Of a stretch of 64,000 nucleotides of DNA, positions 17,193-26,099 are shown piece after piece. Below the pieces are notes generated by a model that was not told the DNA's origin, made no database searches, and saw only the letters and a program-made list of their open reading frames with translations. The stretch is from Leifsonia sp. 71-9 (GTDB taxonomy: Bacteria; Actinomycetota; Actinomycetes; Actinomycetales; Microbacteriaceae): assembly GCF_001898805.1 (NCBI RefSeq), contig NZ_MKVJ01000014.1:166410-230409 (forward strand), given 5' to 3'. The stretch's first letter is position 1. Each line of letters starts with the position of its first letter. Position numbers and translations under genes: made by a program.

Positions 17193-19682
17193 ATGCCACG
17201 TGGCCGCCTGCGGGTGATGCTCGGAGCAGCGCCGGGCGTCGGCAAGACGTACGCGATGCTCGAAGAGGGCAAACGACTGCAGGCGCTCGGCAAGGATGTG
17301 GTGGTCGCGGTCGTGGAGACCCACGGCCGCGCCGCCACCGCCGCGATGCTCGACGGGCTGGAGGTCGTCCCCCGGCTGACCGTCGAGCATCGCGGCGTGC
17401 AGCTGACCGAGATGGACCTGGCGGCCGTGCTCGCCCGCGCCCCGCAGCTCGCGCTGGTGGACGAGCTCGCGCACACCGACGCCCCCGGCACGGCACACGC
17501 GAAGCGCTGGGAGGACGTCGACGCGATGCTCGACGCGGGCATCGACGTGATGTCGACGGTCAACATCCAGCACATCGAGTCGCTGAACGACGTGGTCGAG
17601 CAGATCACCGGCGTGCAGCAGCGCGAGACCATCCCGGACGCCGTGCTGCGCCGCGCCGACGTGATCGAGGTCATCGACCTCGCCCCGCAGGCGCTGCGCG
17701 ACCGGCTCACCGAGGGCAACGTCTATCCCTCCTCCCGGATCGACGCCGCCCTCTCGAACTACTTCCGGCTCGGCAACCTCACCGCGCTGCGCGAGCTCGC
17801 CCTGCTCTGGCTGGCCGACGAGGTCGACAGCGCCCTGCAGAAGTACCGCGCCGAGCACGGCATCGCCGGCAAGTGGGAGGCCAGGGAGCGCGTCGTGGTC
17901 GCGCTCACCGGCGGCCCGGAGGGCGAGACCCTGCTGCGCCGCGGCGCGCGGATCGCCGCACGCTCGGCCGGCGGGGAGCTGCTCGCCGTGCACGTGACGA
18001 GCGAGGACGGGCTGCGCACCGGGGCGCCGGGCACCCTCGCCGCCCAGCGCGCCCTTGTGGAGCAGCTCGGCGGCAGCTACCACCAGGTGGTCGGCAGCGA
18101 CATCCCGCGCGCCCTCGTCGAGTTCGCCCGCGGGGAGAACGCGACCCAGCTGGTCATCGGCGTCTCCCGCCGTAGCCGGCTCGCCGCGCTGCTCACCGGG
18201 CCCGGCATCGGCTCCACGGTGATCCGCGAGTCCGGCGACATCGACGTGCACATCGTCTCCCACTCGCGGGCGGGCGGGCGGTTCTCGCTCCCCCGGCCGC
18301 GCGGCGGCCTCACCGTGCGGCGGCGGGTGCTCGGCTTCGCGCTCGCCCTCGTCGGCGGGCCCCTCCTGACGCTGCTGCTCACGAGCGTCCGCTCCGGCGA
18401 CTCCATGACCGCGGACGTGCTGAGCTACCAGCTGCTCGTGGTCATCGTCTCGCTCGTCGGCGGCATCTGGCCGGCGCTGTTCGCGGCGCTGCTCTCCGGC
18501 ATCACGCTGGACTTCTTCTTCGTCGCCCCGCTCTACACGATCACGATCAACGAGCCGCTGCACCTGCTCGCGCTGGTGCTCTACGTCGTGATCGCCGCCC
18601 TCGTCAGCGTGGTCGTCGACCAGGCGGCCCGCCGTACCCGCACCGCGCAGCGCGCCGCGGCCGAGGCGGAGCTGCTGGCGACGATCGCGGGAGGCGTCAT
18701 CCGCGGGCAGGACGCGCTGCAGGCCCTCGTCACCCGCACCCGCGAGGCGTTCGGGCTCACCGGTGTGCGCCTCCTGGACGGCGGCGAGGTGGTGTCGACC
18801 GACGGCGAGCCCGCCGACTCCGACCACACGCAGCGCCTCCCCGTCGGGACCCGCGGAACGCTCGAGCTCTCCGGCCGCGACCTGGAGGCGAGCGATCGCC
18901 GGCTGCTCGGCGCGATCGTCGCGCAGCTCGACGCCGCCCTGGAGCACCGCGACCTGTCGGCGACCGCCTCCGAGCTGGGGCCGCTCGCCGAGGCCGACCG
19001 GGTGCGCAGCGCCCTGCTCGCCGCCGTCGGCCACGACCTGCGACGCCCGCTCGCCGCCGCGACCGCGGCCGTCACCACCCTGCGCCAGGCGGACCTCGCC
19101 CTCAGCGAGACGGACCGGGAGGACCTGCTCGAGACCGCGGAGGACAGCCTCGCCGGCCTCGCAGGCCTGGTGACCAACCTCCTCGACGTGAGCCGCGTCG
19201 AAGCCGGCGTCCTGGGGGTCTCGATCGCGCCCACCGAGCTCGACGACGTGATCTCCCCCGCCCTCGACGAGCTGGGCGTCGGGCCCGCGGACGTCGAGCT
19301 GGACATCGCCCCGGAGCTGCCCCTGCTCGCCGCCGACGGCGTCCTCCTGCAACGGGTCGTGGTCAACCTCCTGGGCAACGCGCTGCGTTACAGCCCGGTC
19401 GGACAGCGCCCCGTGCTCGCCGGGAGCGAGTTCGGCGGCACCGTGCAGGTGCGCGTGATCGACCGCGGGCCCGGCATCCCCGGAGAACGCAGGGAGGCGG
19501 TCTTCCTGCCGTTCCAGCGCCTCGGCGACACCGACAACGACACCGGGATCGGTCTCGGCCTCGCCCTGTCGAAGGGCTTCGTCGAGGGGATGGGCGGCAC
19601 GCTCGACGCCGAGGACACCCCCGGCGGCGGCCTGACGATGGTGGTGTCGCTCCCCGCGGCGACGGAAGGGACACGCGCGTGA
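17193..19682 (+). CDS. kdpD: Kdp sensor histidine kinase KdpD
   Basis: The 829-residue membrane kinase senses K+ limitation or osmotic state and phosphorylates KdpE. In order it has a KdpD N-terminal domain with Walker A (GAAPGVGKTY), then a universal-stress-protein-like domain at about residues 235-355. Four transmembrane helices follow at about 375-475 and then a GAF-like region. The kinase core has H-box AAVGHDLRRPLAAA, N-box NLLGNALRYSP, G1 DRGPGIPG and G2 GIGLGLALSKG. It starts 3 nt after kdpC, and its TGA overlaps the kdpE GTG (GTGA), indicating coupled translation. Confidence 0.96.
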   Translation: MPRGRLRVMLGAAPGVGKTYAMLEEGKRLQALGKDVVVAVVETHGRAATAAMLDGLEVVPRLTVEHRGVQLTEMDLAAVLARAPQLALVDELAHTDAPGTAHAKRWEDVDAMLDAGIDVMSTVNIQHIESLNDVVEQITGVQQRETIPDAVLRRADVIEVIDLAPQALRDRLTEGNVYPSSRIDAALSNYFRLGNLTALRELALLWLADEVDSALQKYRAEHGIAGKWEARERVVVALTGGPEGETLLRRGARIAARSAGGELLAVHVTSEDGLRTGAPGTLAAQRALVEQLGGSYHQVVGSDIPRALVEFARGENATQLVIGVSRRSRLAALLTGPGIGSTVIRESGDIDVHIVSHSRAGGRFSLPRPRGGLTVRRRVLGFALALVGGPLLTLLLTSVRSGDSMTADVLSYQLLVVIVSLVGGIWPALFAALLSGITLDFFFVAPLYTITINEPLHLLALVLYVVIAALVSVVVDQAARRTRTAQRAAAEAELLATIAGGVIRGQDALQALVTRTREAFGLTGVRLLDGGEVVSTDGEPADSDHTQRLPVGTRGTLELSGRDLEASDRRLLGAIVAQLDAALEHRDLSATASELGPLAEADRVRSALLAAVGHDLRRPLAAATAAVTTLRQADLALSETDREDLLETAEDSLAGLAGLVTNLLDVSRVEAGVLGVSIAPTELDDVISPALDELGVGPADVELDIAPELPLLAADGVLLQRVVVNLLGNALRYSPVGQRPVLAGSEFGGTVQVRVIDRGPGIPGERREAVFLPFQRLGDTDNDTGIGLGLALSKGFVEGMGGTLDAEDTPGGGLTMVVSLPAATEGTRA

Positions 19683-20371
19683 AGATCCTGATCGCCGACG
19701 ACGACCGGCAGATCCTGCGCGCCCTGCGCATCCTCCTGACCGCACGGGGGTACGAAGTGTTGACCGCGAGCACCGGCGCGGAGGCGCTGTCGGAGGCCGT
19801 GGAGCACCACCCCGACCTGGTCATGCTCGACCTCGGGATGCCGGAGCTCAACGGCATCGAGGTGATCGAGGGACTGCGCGGCTGGTCGACCGTCCCGATC
19901 CTCGTCGTCTCGGGCCGCACCGGCTCCGCCGACAAGGTCGACGCGCTCGACGCGGGCGCCGACGACTACGTGACCAAGCCCTTCGCTGCGGACGAGCTGC
20001 TCGCCCGCATCCGCGCGCTCACGCGGCGGCAGACCGGCGGCACCGACGAGCCCGTCGTGACGTTCGGCGGCGTGAGCGTCGACCTCGCGGCGCACCAGGT
20101 CACCCGCGCCACCGCCGAGGGGTCGGAGCACGTGCGCCTGACGCCGACCGAGTGGGCGATCCTGGAGGTGCTGCTCCGCAATCCTCGCCGGCTCGTCACC
20201 CGGCAGGCGCTGCTCACCCAGGTGTGGGGACCGCAGTACACGAGCGACACCGGCTATCTGCGGCTGTACCTCGCGCAGCTGCGCAAGAAGCTCGAACCGG
20301 AGCCCTCGCGCCCGCGCTTCCTGCTCACCGAGCCCGGGATGGGCTACCGGTTCTCGCCCGACGAGGACTGA
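19679..20371 (+). CDS. kdpE: Kdp response regulator KdpE (OmpR family)
   Basis: The 230-residue two-domain regulator has a receiver domain with phosphoacceptor Asp51 in MLDLGMPELNG, acidic pocket ADDDR and Lys in YVTKPF. The OmpR/PhoB winged-helix domain contains RLTPTEWAILEVLLRNPRRLVTRQALL and ends with the wing region FLLTEPGMGYRF. The start is a GTG inside the kdpD stop. It would activate the operon that encodes it, probably through the phased repeats at 12456-12474. Confidence 0.95.
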   Translation: MKILIADDDRQILRALRILLTARGYEVLTASTGAEALSEAVEHHPDLVMLDLGMPELNGIEVIEGLRGWSTVPILVVSGRTGSADKVDALDAGADDYVTKPFAADELLARIRALTRRQTGGTDEPVVTFGGVSVDLAAHQVTRATAEGSEHVRLTPTEWAILEVLLRNPRRLVTRQALLTQVWGPQYTSDTGYLRLYLAQLRKKLEPEPSRPRFLLTEPGMGYRFSPDED

Positions 20372-20469
20372 GCCAGCTCGCCCAGGGCGCTGAGCGTCCG
20401 GCACGCGGGACGATCCGGGCGGAACGCTCCTCCATGCCGTGCTCCCCCTCGACCGGTGAATCCGTGTGC

Positions 20470-20852
20470 AGGGAATGGGCCGGCTAGTACGCCGGGTTCT
20501 GTCACGACACCGGAGTGTCGCGGACGGCCATCTCTCTCGGGGCGACGTTGCCGCCGCCCTCCAGCGGTCTACCCGGGGACTCGGCGAGCAGCCTCATCGT
20601 CCCCTGTCTGACCTTGCTCCGGGCGAGGTTTACCGAGCCGACCGGGTCACCCCGGCCGCTGGTGGTCTCTTACACCACCGTTTCACCCTGACCACCGGCC
20701 GAAACCGGTGGCGGTCTGCTTTCTGTTGCACTGTCTCGCGGGTTGCCCCGGGTGGGTGTTACCCACCACCCTGCTCTGTGGAGCCCGGACGTTCCTCGGC
20801 GGCCCGCTTGCGCGGACCGACGCGACCGTCTTGCCGACCCATTCCGCGGTCA
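20470..20852 (-). ncRNA. rnpB: RNase P RNA (class A)
   Basis: Read on the minus strand, the 5' side GGAATGGGTCGGCAAGACGG and the 3' side GCCGGCCCATTCC form the P1 helix. The conserved core is recognisable: GAGGAACGTCCGGGCTCC near the 5' end, GTGCAACAGAAAGCAGACCGCC, CAGGGTGAAACGGTGG, GGTAAACC, and the 3' signature ACAGAACCCGGCGTACTAG (plus strand about 20484-20502). This is the catalytic RNA that matures tRNA 5' ends. It explains the 520-base stretch without protein genes between kdpE and the next CDS. The bases 20372-20469 show nothing else I can name. Ends are approximate to a few bases. Confidence 0.95.
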
Positions 20853-20892
20853 ACGATAGCGCAGGGCGTCTGTGCGCCCGGTCAGAGTCGGC

Positions 20893-21627
20893 TCAGAGCC
20901 CGGACTCCTCGTTGCGGATGAGGATGGCGCTGCTGTCGGGGCACAGCACGACGTCGTCGGCGGCGGCCCGGCGGATCTCGGCGAGGTCGGATTCGGTCAG
21001 CTTCACGTTGGAGCCCATCGACACGCCGCGCACGAGGAGCGCCGCTCCCAGGCCGTAGCGGGCGCGCTGGCGCTCGTACAGCGCGACGAGGTCCTCGGGG
21101 AGCGCCCCCGCGATGGTGTGCCGGTCGGCCGCGAGGGCCGTGCGCTGCACCGCGAGCTTCTCGGCCTCGGCGTCGCGCGCCGCCTCCAGCACCTCGGTGC
21201 GCGCGGTCAGCTCGGCGCGCTCGGCGTCGACCGCGGCGAGCGCCTTCTCGAGCCCCTCGACCCGCTCCATGACGGTCAGCTCGATCTCTTCGAGGTCGCC
21301 CTGACGCTTGGCCAGGGAGGCGAGCTCGGCCTCCAGGGCCTGCACGTCCTTGACGGAGGCGGTCTGCTGCACCCGGTCGTTGTCGCGCTTGATGCGCGCC
21401 TCGACGACCGCGACGTCGGACTCGATGCGCTTCAGCTCGGTGCGGGCGTCCTCCAGCTCTCCGGTCGCGGTGATCCAGCGCGCGCGGAGGGACTCGATCT
21501 CGGGCTGCAGGGCGGCGAGCTCCTTCACCTGCGGCAGCGTGGTGACGGCGTGGTCGAGCTGCGCGAGGCGGGTGTCGGCGGACTGCAGGCGCAGCAGTTC
21601 GTTCTGGTCGGCGGGGCTGGCTTTCAC
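20893..21627 (-). CDS. Coiled-coil protein with degenerate C-terminal zinc ribbon
   Basis: The 244-residue protein starts at GTG. Residues about 10-170 are strongly heptad-patterned (ADTRLAQLDHAVTTLP, LEAELASLAKRQGDLEEIEL), which indicates a long coiled coil. The last 60 residues align in position with the zinc-ribbon tail of the widespread CT398/DUF164-like coiled-coil family. However, only one cysteine remains (DVVLCPDSSAILI), where the family normally has two CxxC pairs. The function is unknown; in Actinobacteria it is commonly next to the Nif3-family gene, as here. GGAGC lies 9 nt before the GTG. Confidence 0.8.
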   Translation of the reverse strand: MKASPADQNELLRLQSADTRLAQLDHAVTTLPQVKELAALQPEIESLRARWITATGELEDARTELKRIESDVAVVEARIKRDNDRVQQTASVKDVQALEAELASLAKRQGDLEEIELTVMERVEGLEKALAAVDAERAELTARTEVLEAARDAEAEKLAVQRTALAADRHTIAGALPEDLVALYERQRARYGLGAALLVRGVSMGSNVKLTESDLAEIRRAAADDVVLCPDSSAILIRNEESGL

Positions 21628-21667
21628 GTGTGGTGCTCCATCTTCGTGGGTGACGGTCTCTCCAGGG

Positions 21668-22486
21668 CTACTGGAGGATGGCGAAGTCCCAGGGGTCCGT
21701 GCGCAGGTCGCTCACGGCGACCTCCACTCCCGGGAGGGCGGCGCGCAGCTGGTCGGCGGCGGTGTCGAGCCAGAGCCATTCGCTCGCCCAGTGGGAGACG
21801 TCGAGCAGCGCGGGGCCGCCGCCGAGGATCGCCTGCTCCCGCGCTTCGGAGGCGGGGTGGTGGCGCAGATCGGCGGTGATGTAGACGTCGGCCGATCGGA
21901 CGGGGTCCGAGCCGAGCAGGGAGTCCCCCGCTCCCCCGCAGACGGCGACCCGGGAGACGGGCTGGTGGTAGTCGCCGGCGGCGCGCACGCCTCCGGCGGT
22001 GGGCGGCAGGAGGTCGGCGAGCGCGCGAGCGAGGGCGCCGAGCGTTGTCGGCTCCGGCAGGGTGCCGACGCGGCCGATGCCGGTGACGCCGTCGGGGGCG
22101 GGCGAGATCGGCGCGGTGCCGGTGAGGCCGAGGCGCGCGGCGAGCACGGCGCTGGTCCCGTCGGCGACGACGTCGGCGTTGGTGTGCGCCGCGATGAGCG
22201 CGCAGCCCCCGCGGATCAGGCGCGCCAGGAGCGCGCCCTTGTAACGGTCCTCGGCGACGCTCGTCACCCCGCGCAGGAGGAGCGGGTGGTGCGCGAGCAG
22301 GAGGTCGGCGCCGGTGTCGACGGCCTCGTCGACCGTGGCGGCGACGACGTCCACGGCGAGCAGGATGCGCTCGACCGGAGCGGCCGGGTCGCCCGACAGC
22401 AGACCGGGGGCGTCCCAGCCCTCGGCGCCGGAGAGCGGCCAGAGTCCCTCGACGGTCTCGCGGACGGAACGGAGGGTGTGCTGCAC
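21668..22486 (-). CDS. Nif3-like dinuclear metal centre protein (YbgI/DUF34 family)
   Basis: The 272-residue protein starts at GTG. The metal-binding motif LLLAHHPLLLRGV with its paired histidines and the C-terminal VSHWASEWLWLD region are diagnostic of the Nif3/YbgI family. These proteins form toroidal hexamers with two metals per subunit, and their biochemical role is still unsettled. A minus-strand TAGGCT (plus 22494-22499) lies 7 nt upstream of the GTG, suggesting a leaderless transcript. The downstream coiled-coil gene is 40 nt away and probably cotranscribed. Confidence 0.9.
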   Translation of the reverse strand: MQHTLRSVRETVEGLWPLSGAEGWDAPGLLSGDPAAPVERILLAVDVVAATVDEAVDTGADLLLAHHPLLLRGVTSVAEDRYKGALLARLIRGGCALIAAHTNADVVADGTSAVLAARLGLTGTAPISPAPDGVTGIGRVGTLPEPTTLGALARALADLLPPTAGGVRAAGDYHQPVSRVAVCGGAGDSLLGSDPVRSADVYITADLRHHPASEAREQAILGGGPALLDVSHWASEWLWLDTAADQLRAALPGVEVAVSDLRTDPWDFAILQ

Positions 22487-22504
22487 GGGATAGAGCCTAC
22501 GGGA

Positions 22505-24733
22505 TCAGGCCGCGCCCTGCTCCTGGCGCCGGACCGCCCGGGAGCCCGCGACGAGCGGTGTGAGCAGCCCGAGCGCCAGCGCGACGATGACGCCGATGTT
22601 GCTCGCGCCGATGCCCGCCTGCGGGTCGATGCCGAGGAGGCGGAACAGGTACCCCTCCCACGCCAGCCACGGCAGGTCCGAGCTCACGAGACCGAGCCCG
22701 ATGACCGACGCCGCCACCAGCATCCCGAGGTTCAGCCAGCGCCAGTCCGGATAGACGCCGCCGGAGACGAGGAGCGACGGCTGGTGGAAGCGGCGCACCC
22801 GCAGCATGGTCTCGGCGCCGAACAGCCCGGTCCACGCCGCGACGGGGACCGAGAGCGCGGTGGGCACGCCCCGCACCACGCTGTCGAGGTCGGTGACGGT
22901 CAGCGCCAGGACGATCCCGGCGAGCGCGATCGGACCGCCGGCGGCGACGGTGCTCCAGCGTCGGCCGATGCGCACGCCGAGCGCGTCGAGCGTGAATCCG
23001 GCGGAGTACATGGTGAGCACGAGGGCCGAGATGAGGCTGAGCCCGACCGCGAGGAGCAGGGGGACCGGGTACCAGCCCGGCAGGCCGAGGCGCACGAAGC
23101 CGGCGACGGGGTCGCTCGCGAGCTGCTCCGCGAGCCCGGGATGCGACGCCGCGAGGAGGCCGCCGTACGACACGAGCACGAACGGCGGGACGGCCGCGCC
23201 GAAAGTCGCCCAGAGCATCGCCGCTCCCCCCGACGATCCCGGGCGCTGGTAGCGCGCGACCTCCGCGCTGCTCATCGCCCACGCCAGGCCGAGGTAGCTG
23301 AAGACGAGCACGGCCCCCGTCACGACGTGGGTCCAGAGGGCGTCCGGCACGGCGAGCGCCCGCGCCAGGTCGACGTGCCGCCAGGTCGCCGCGACCAGCA
23401 CCGCGATGAGCAGCGCGGACGCGACCGTGAGGACGAGCTGCACGCGGGCGACGAGCGCGTAGCCGTAGAACGCGATCACACCGGCGACCAGGATCGCCAC
23501 GAGCAGGGCGACGGCGGTCGGAGTGGCGCGGCCCTGCGCCCATCCCCCGGACACCGCCAGCGACCCCGCGGCGGATCCCGCGAGCCAGAGCAGCACGGAC
23601 CCCCAGAAGAGCTTCGTGATGAGCGCGAGCACGGTCGGGATCACGTTGCCGCGCACGCCGAACGTGGCGCGGGAGACCACCATCGTCGGCTGTCCGCTCC
23701 ACTTGCCGGCGAGCGTCCCGAGCCCGAGCGGGAGGAACGACAGCGCCACGCCGACCAGCGTCGCCACGAGCAGCTGGCGCAGGCTGAGGCCGAGCGTGAA
23801 CAGCGTGGCCCCGACCCCGAGCGAGATGAGGGACGACGTGCCCGCGAACCACAGCCAGAACATCCGCGCCGCACGGCCGACGCGCCGGTCGATCGGGGTC
23901 GGCTCGAGGTCCGCCTCCTCCGGTTCGAACAGCGGGGCGGCGACCGGCTCGGCCCCCAGCAGCACCGTTTCGTCCACGGCCACTCGGGGGGACGAGCGCG
24001 GCGTCGGCGCGGTCCCCCGCACGTCGTCGGCGTCGTCGTGGAGGTCCGTGTCGATGTGGTCGGAGGGCGCGTCGATCGGTCCGAGGTGGTGCGTGATGAC
24101 GGGACCGGTCCCGGGCAGCGGCAGCAGCACGGGGGCCATCGCGATCACCGGCACGATCGGCGGCGCGGGCTCAGCCGGCGCGTCCCGGGGCGCGGTCGGC
24201 GGTTCCTCCGTGATGAGCGGAACCGGCTGCGAGTCCCGCGGTGCCAGTTCGGGAACGACGTACGACAGCGGCTCCGCGCGCGTGGGGGCAGGAGCGACGG
24301 GCACCCGTCCGGGCGCGGGAGGCTCGGGTGCGGGAGGCTCGGGTGCGGGAGGCTCGGGTGCGGGAGGCTCGGGAACGACAGGCGGCGACGCAGGAGTCTG
24401 GGGCGCGGGCGGCTGGGGCGCGGCCGCCCCCACCCAGGCGCTGAACGTCGGCTGCGGCCCCTCCATCCGCCGACGCACCGGGAGGTCCTCGAAGCTGATC
24501 GCCTGGGTCGGCGGCCCCACCCACTCCTCGTCCTCCGGCGCAGGCTCCGACGGCGACGACTCCGGCAGCGCAGGCCCCGGTCGCGACGGCTCCGGGACCG
24601 GCTCCGCCGGGGGAACCGGCGACGGCTCGACGGCGACCACGGGGATGGCCATGGTGATGCGCGCCACCTCCTCCTCGAGGGCGGTGGCGAGCTCGTCGTC
24701 GCTGTGACGCTCGCCGCCGGGGCCGGTCTCCAT
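22505..24733 (-). CDS. NCS1-family (cytosine/purine-type) permease with long Pro-rich N-terminus
   Basis: The 742-residue protein has two parts. Residues 291-742 are an NCS1 permease with about 12 hydrophobic helices, recognisable from WLWFAGTSSLISLGVGATLF, GTLAGKWSGQPTMVVSRATF and AWAMSSAEVARYQRP; this family imports nucleobases, hydantoins or related compounds by cation symport. Residues 1-290 are hydrophilic, Pro/Ala/Glu-rich and apparently disordered, including PEPPA repeated four times at residues 121-140. The substrate cannot be assigned. A minus-strand TAGTCT (plus 24740-24745) lies 6 nt before the ATG. It diverges from thyA. Confidence 0.85.
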   Translation of the reverse strand: METGPGGERHSDDELATALEEEVARITMAIPVVAVEPSPVPPAEPVPEPSRPGPALPESSPSEPAPEDEEWVGPPTQAISFEDLPVRRRMEGPQPTFSAWVGAAAPQPPAPQTPASPPVVPEPPAPEPPAPEPPAPEPPAPGRVPVAPAPTRAEPLSYVVPELAPRDSQPVPLITEEPPTAPRDAPAEPAPPIVPVIAMAPVLLPLPGTGPVITHHLGPIDAPSDHIDTDLHDDADDVRGTAPTPRSSPRVAVDETVLLGAEPVAAPLFEPEEADLEPTPIDRRVGRAARMFWLWFAGTSSLISLGVGATLFTLGLSLRQLLVATLVGVALSFLPLGLGTLAGKWSGQPTMVVSRATFGVRGNVIPTVLALITKLFWGSVLLWLAGSAAGSLAVSGGWAQGRATPTAVALLVAILVAGVIAFYGYALVARVQLVLTVASALLIAVLVAATWRHVDLARALAVPDALWTHVVTGAVLVFSYLGLAWAMSSAEVARYQRPGSSGGAAMLWATFGAAVPPFVLVSYGGLLAASHPGLAEQLASDPVAGFVRLGLPGWYPVPLLLAVGLSLISALVLTMYSAGFTLDALGVRIGRRWSTVAAGGPIALAGIVLALTVTDLDSVVRGVPTALSVPVAAWTGLFGAETMLRVRRFHQPSLLVSGGVYPDWRWLNLGMLVAASVIGLGLVSSDLPWLAWEGYLFRLLGIDPQAGIGASNIGVIVALALGLLTPLVAGSRAVRRQEQGAA
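24312..24373. repeat. 15-bp tandem repeat encoding PEPPA
   Basis: The unit GCGGGAGGCTCGGGT (plus strand) is repeated about four times in tandem and in frame inside the permease gene, encoding Pro-Glu-Pro-Pro-Ala on the minus strand. The unit length is a multiple of three, so copy-number changes would keep the frame. Confidence 0.85.
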
Positions 24734-24799
24734 GTCGAAAGACTACGACTCGCGCCCCACGGGGGTCAGGGGTGACCGAACGGAAGTACCATCGACTCG

Positions 24800-25609
24800 A
24801 TGAGCGAGACGATCCCGACCCCGTACGAAGACCTGCTGCGCGACGTCCTCGCGAACGGCAGCCGCAAGTCGGACCGCACCGGGACGGGCACGCGCAGCGT
24901 GTTCGGCCGGCAGCTGCGCTTCGACCTCGCCGAGGGCTTCCCCCTCATCACGACCAAGCGCGTGCACTTCAAGTCGATCGCGTACGAGCTGCTCTGGTTC
25001 CTCCGCGGCGAGAGCAACGTCGGCTGGCTGCGCGAGAACGGCGTGACCATCTGGGACGAGTGGGCGGACGAGCGCGGTGAGCTCGGCCCGGTCTACGGCG
25101 TCCAGTGGCGCTCCTGGCCGGCGCCGGACGGCTCGCACATCGACCAGATCCAGCAGGTGGTCGACACGCTCCGCAGCGACCCGGACTCCCGCCGCATCAT
25201 CGTCTCGGCCTGGAACGTCGCCGACATCCCGAGCATGGCGCTCGCGCCGTGCCACGCCTTCTTCCAGTTCTACGTCGCCGACGGCAAGCTCTCCTGCCAG
25301 CTCTACCAGCGCAGCGCGGACATGTTCCTCGGCGTCCCCTTCAACATCGCGAGCTACGCCCTGCTGACGCTGATGGTCGCGCAGCAGGTCGGCCTCGAGC
25401 CCGGCGAGTTCGTCTGGACGGGCGGAGACTGCCACATCTACGACAACCACGTCGAGCAGGTGGAGGAGCAGCTCTCGCGGGACCCGTATCCCGCACCCGC
25501 CCTGCGCTTCGACCGCGCGCCCGAGAGCATCTTCGACTACCGCTACGACGACTTCGTCATCGAGGGCTACCAGCACCACCCGGCCATCCGCGCCGCCGTG
25601 GCCGTCTGA
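24800..25609 (+). CDS. thyA: Thymidylate synthase ThyA
   Basis: The 269-residue enzyme methylates dUMP to dTMP using methylene-tetrahydrofolate, producing dihydrofolate. Key features are the dUMP phosphate-binding arginine region [13 protein letters not shown], the catalytic Cys151 in [12 protein letters not shown], the RRIIVSAWN arginine pair and YDNHVEQ near the C-terminus. TACCAT (24787-24792) lies 7 nt before the ATG, so it is probably leaderless. folA follows after 7 nt, a classical pairing because the synthase product is the substrate of the reductase. Confidence 0.97.
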   Translation: MSETIPTPYEDLLRDVLANGSRKSDRTGTGTRSVFGRQLRFDLAEGFPLITTKRVHFKSIAYELLWFLRGESNVGWLRENGVTIWDEWADERGELGPVYGVQWRSWPAPDGSHIDQIQQVVDTLRSDPDSRRIIVSAWNVADIPSMALAPCHAFFQFYVADGKLSCQLYQRSADMFLGVPFNIASYALLTLMVAQQVGLEPGEFVWTGGDCHIYDNHVEQVEEQLSRDPYPAPALRFDRAPESIFDYRYDDFVIEGYQHHPAIRAAVAV

Positions 25610-25616
25610 CCCCGGC

Positions 25617-26099
25617 ATGGCACTCGCACTCATCTGGGCCGAGGCCCACGACAGCGTGATCGGCGCCGACGGCGGCATCCCGTGGCACCTCTCCGAGGAC
25701 ATGCGGCACTTCCGCGAGCTCACCGCGGGGTCGCCCGTCGTCATGGGGCGGCGCACCTGGGACTCGCTGCCCGAGCGGTTCCGTCCGCTGCCCGGGCGCA
25801 CGAACATCGTCGTGACCCGGCAGGCGGACTGGTCGGCACCCGGTGCGGAGGTCGCGCACAGCGTGGAGGACGCGCTCGCCCGGGCGGGCGCCGCCGAGAC
25901 GGTGTGGGTGATGGGCGGCGCTCAGCTCTACGCGGCGGCCCTCCCCCTCGCCGACCGGGTGGAGGTCACCGAGGTCGACCTGGACGTCGCCGGCGACACC
26001 CGCGCGCCCGAACTGGGCGACGGATGGACGGTCCGCGCCGGCGAGTGGCTCGAGTCGGCCTCCGGGCTGCGCTACCGGTTCACGACCTACCTCAGGTGA
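25617..26099 (+). CDS. folA: Dihydrofolate reductase
   Basis: The 160-residue enzyme reduces dihydrofolate to tetrahydrofolate with NADPH. It shows the family pattern: ALIWAEAHDSVIGADGGIPWHLSEDMRHF (substrate Asp region), VVMGRRTWDSLP (NADPH-binding), NIVVTRQ and VWVMGGAQLY. It completes the thymidylate cycle with thyA, from which it is separated by 7 nt. Its last 8 nt overlap the end of the DUF1345 gene on the other strand. Confidence 0.95.
   Translation: MALALIWAEAHDSVIGADGGIPWHLSEDMRHFRELTAGSPVVMGRRTWDSLPERFRPLPGRTNIVVTRQADWSAPGAEVAHSVEDALARAGAAETVWVMGGAQLYAAALPLADRVEVTEVDLDVAGDTRAPELGDGWTVRAGEWLESASGLRYRFTTYLR

Noticed and set aside
20466-20930. Short plus-strand reading frames across 20466-20930
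   Set aside because: They lie over the RNase P RNA gene, whose P1 helix and core motifs are clear on the minus strand, and show no protein similarity.
24312-24373. CRISPR-like or intergenic repeat array
   Set aside because: The units are contiguous 15-mers without spacers and lie in frame within a protein gene, encoding PEPPA.
21308-24775. Long plus-strand frame opposite the NCS1 permease and Nif3 genes
   Set aside because: It spans several real minus-strand genes and their gaps, and consists of Arg/Glu/Asp-rich low-complexity sequence. It is a GC-rich shadow.
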